A stretch of DNA of 28,603 nucleotides from an uncultured Oscillospiraceae bacterium. GTDB taxonomy: Bacteria > Bacillota > Clostridia > Oscillospirales > Oscillospiraceae. The stretch covers positions 1 to 28,603 of the forward strand of contig CAKTNW010000026.1 of assembly GCA_934589145.1 (NCBI GenBank), in the 5' to 3' direction. Made by a program: the position numbers and the translations under genes. Below are positions 28,052 to 28,603 of this stretch, piece by piece; position 1 is the stretch's first letter, and each line of letters starts with the position of its first letter. The notes under the pieces are model-generated. The model did not search any database and was not told the origin of the DNA. It saw nothing but the letters and a program-made list of their open reading frames with translations.

Positions 28052-28603
28052 TTGCAGAACGAAAAGCTGAGAAACGTCGCCATTATCGCCCACGTTGACC
28101 ACGGCAAGACCACGCTGGTGGATCAGATGCTGAAGCAGGGCGGCGTATACCGTGAGAATCAGGAGACCGTGGAGCGCGTCATGGACTCCAACGACCTGGA
28201 GCGTGAGCGCGGCATCACCATCCTGGCCAAGAACACCGCCATCCAGTACGGCGACACCAAGATCAACATCGTGGATACTCCGGGCCACGCCGACTTCGGC
28301 GGCGAGGTGGAGCGCATCCTGAAGATGGTCAACGGCGTCATCCTGCTGGTGGACGCCGCCGAAGGCCCCATGCCCCAGACCCGCTTCGTGCTGAGCCGCG
28401 CCCTGGAATTGGGCCACCGTGTCATCGTGGTCATCAACAAGATCGACCGGCCCGACCAGCGCATCCACGAGGTCATCGACGAGGTGCTGGAGCTACTGCT
28501 GGATCTGGACGCCACCCCCGAGCAGTTGGACAGCCCCATGCTGTTCTGCTCCGCCCGCAACGGCACCGCCAGCTACTCCCCCGACGTGGTGGGCACCGAC
28601 CTG
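28052..28603 (+). CDS. typA: Translational GTPase TypA/BipA, 5' part
   Basis: The first 184 codons of a ribosome-associated GTPase are present; the window ends inside the gene. The G1 loop AHVDHGKTT is at residues 13-21, with the switch-I region [13 protein letters not shown], the G3 motif [11 protein letters not shown] and the G4 motif NKID. The wording [14 protein letters not shown] is characteristic of TypA/BipA rather than EF-G or LepA. The start is TTG at 28052, 9 bases after GAAAGGGG; no ATG is suitably placed. TypA assists ribosome assembly and growth under stress and is a chromosomal housekeeping gene. It therefore marks the host side of the junction. Confidence 0.95.
   Translation, partial: MQNEKLRNVAIIAHVDHGKTTLVDQMLKQGGVYRENQETVERVMDSNDLERERGITILAKNTAIQYGDTKINIVDTPGHADFGGEVERILKMVNGVILLVDAAEGPMPQTRFVLSRALELGHRVIVVINKIDRPDQRIHEVIDEVLELLLDLDATPEQLDSPMLFCSARNGTASYSPDVVGTDL

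Overview
The window looks like DNA of a Gram-positive gut anaerobe of the Oscillospiraceae/Ruminococcaceae type. The reasons are strong AGGAGG ribosome binding sites, a GC-rich gene-dense single-strand layout, Tn1549/CTn-like conjugation genes, a Spo0A-like regulator, lipoproteins with LVAC/LTAC boxes and SPxTG-type surface anchors. Every protein gene is on the + strand; only the tRNA-like genes are on the - strand. Species assignment is inference.

Layout. (1) 1-5846 is the distal part of a conjugation operon: a Maff2/VirB2-like pilin, a VirB6-like channel protein, PrgI, the VirB4 ATPase and an NlpC/P60 hydrolase. It ends at a strong terminator. A self-contained antitoxin-toxin cassette with its own promoter and terminator sits between the pilin and virB6-like genes. 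(2) 5935-17211 is one long apparent operon of 13 main genes. It encodes an SPFH protein (YdjI-like), a zinc-ribbon membrane protein (YdjG-like), a TPM-domain protein (YdjH-like), further zinc-ribbon and membrane proteins, three lipoproteins and a pilin-like surface protein with two isopeptide-type domains. (3) 17414-20742 is a three-gene signalling operon: a 7TM sensor with a degenerate kinase region, a soluble histidine kinase and a NarL-type response regulator, with overlapping or touching reading frames. (4) 20759-24566 holds a receiver-like protein with Glu in place of the phospho-acceptor Asp, then a 1069-residue surface protein with 63 cysteines in its first 300 residues. (5) 24567-27720 is the mobile-element end: a stand-alone Spo0A C-terminal-domain protein, a conserved-looking non-coding stretch, excisionase, tyrosine integrase and a tRNA-Arg(CCU) gene. 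(6) 27721-28603 carries two further broken tRNA-Arg(CCU)-like copies, a divergent promoter pair and the 5' part of chromosomal typA.

How the parts fit. The most striking signal is a near-identical promoter element at 5935-5980 and 20759-20804: a 15-bp box TCCAANAGTAGGGGG that differs at one base, and a -10 hexamer at exactly the same distance, with no recognisable -35. It heads the two operons that flank the two-component system. The simplest model is that the NarL-type regulator activates both units, so an envelope-monitoring SPFH/TPM/zinc-ribbon complex, lipoproteins, a pilin-like protein and a Cys-rich wall protein would form one regulon. That link is inference. The whole block appears to be cargo of, or next to, an integrative conjugative element inserted at tRNA-Arg(CCU) beside typA. 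The left end of the element lies outside the window.
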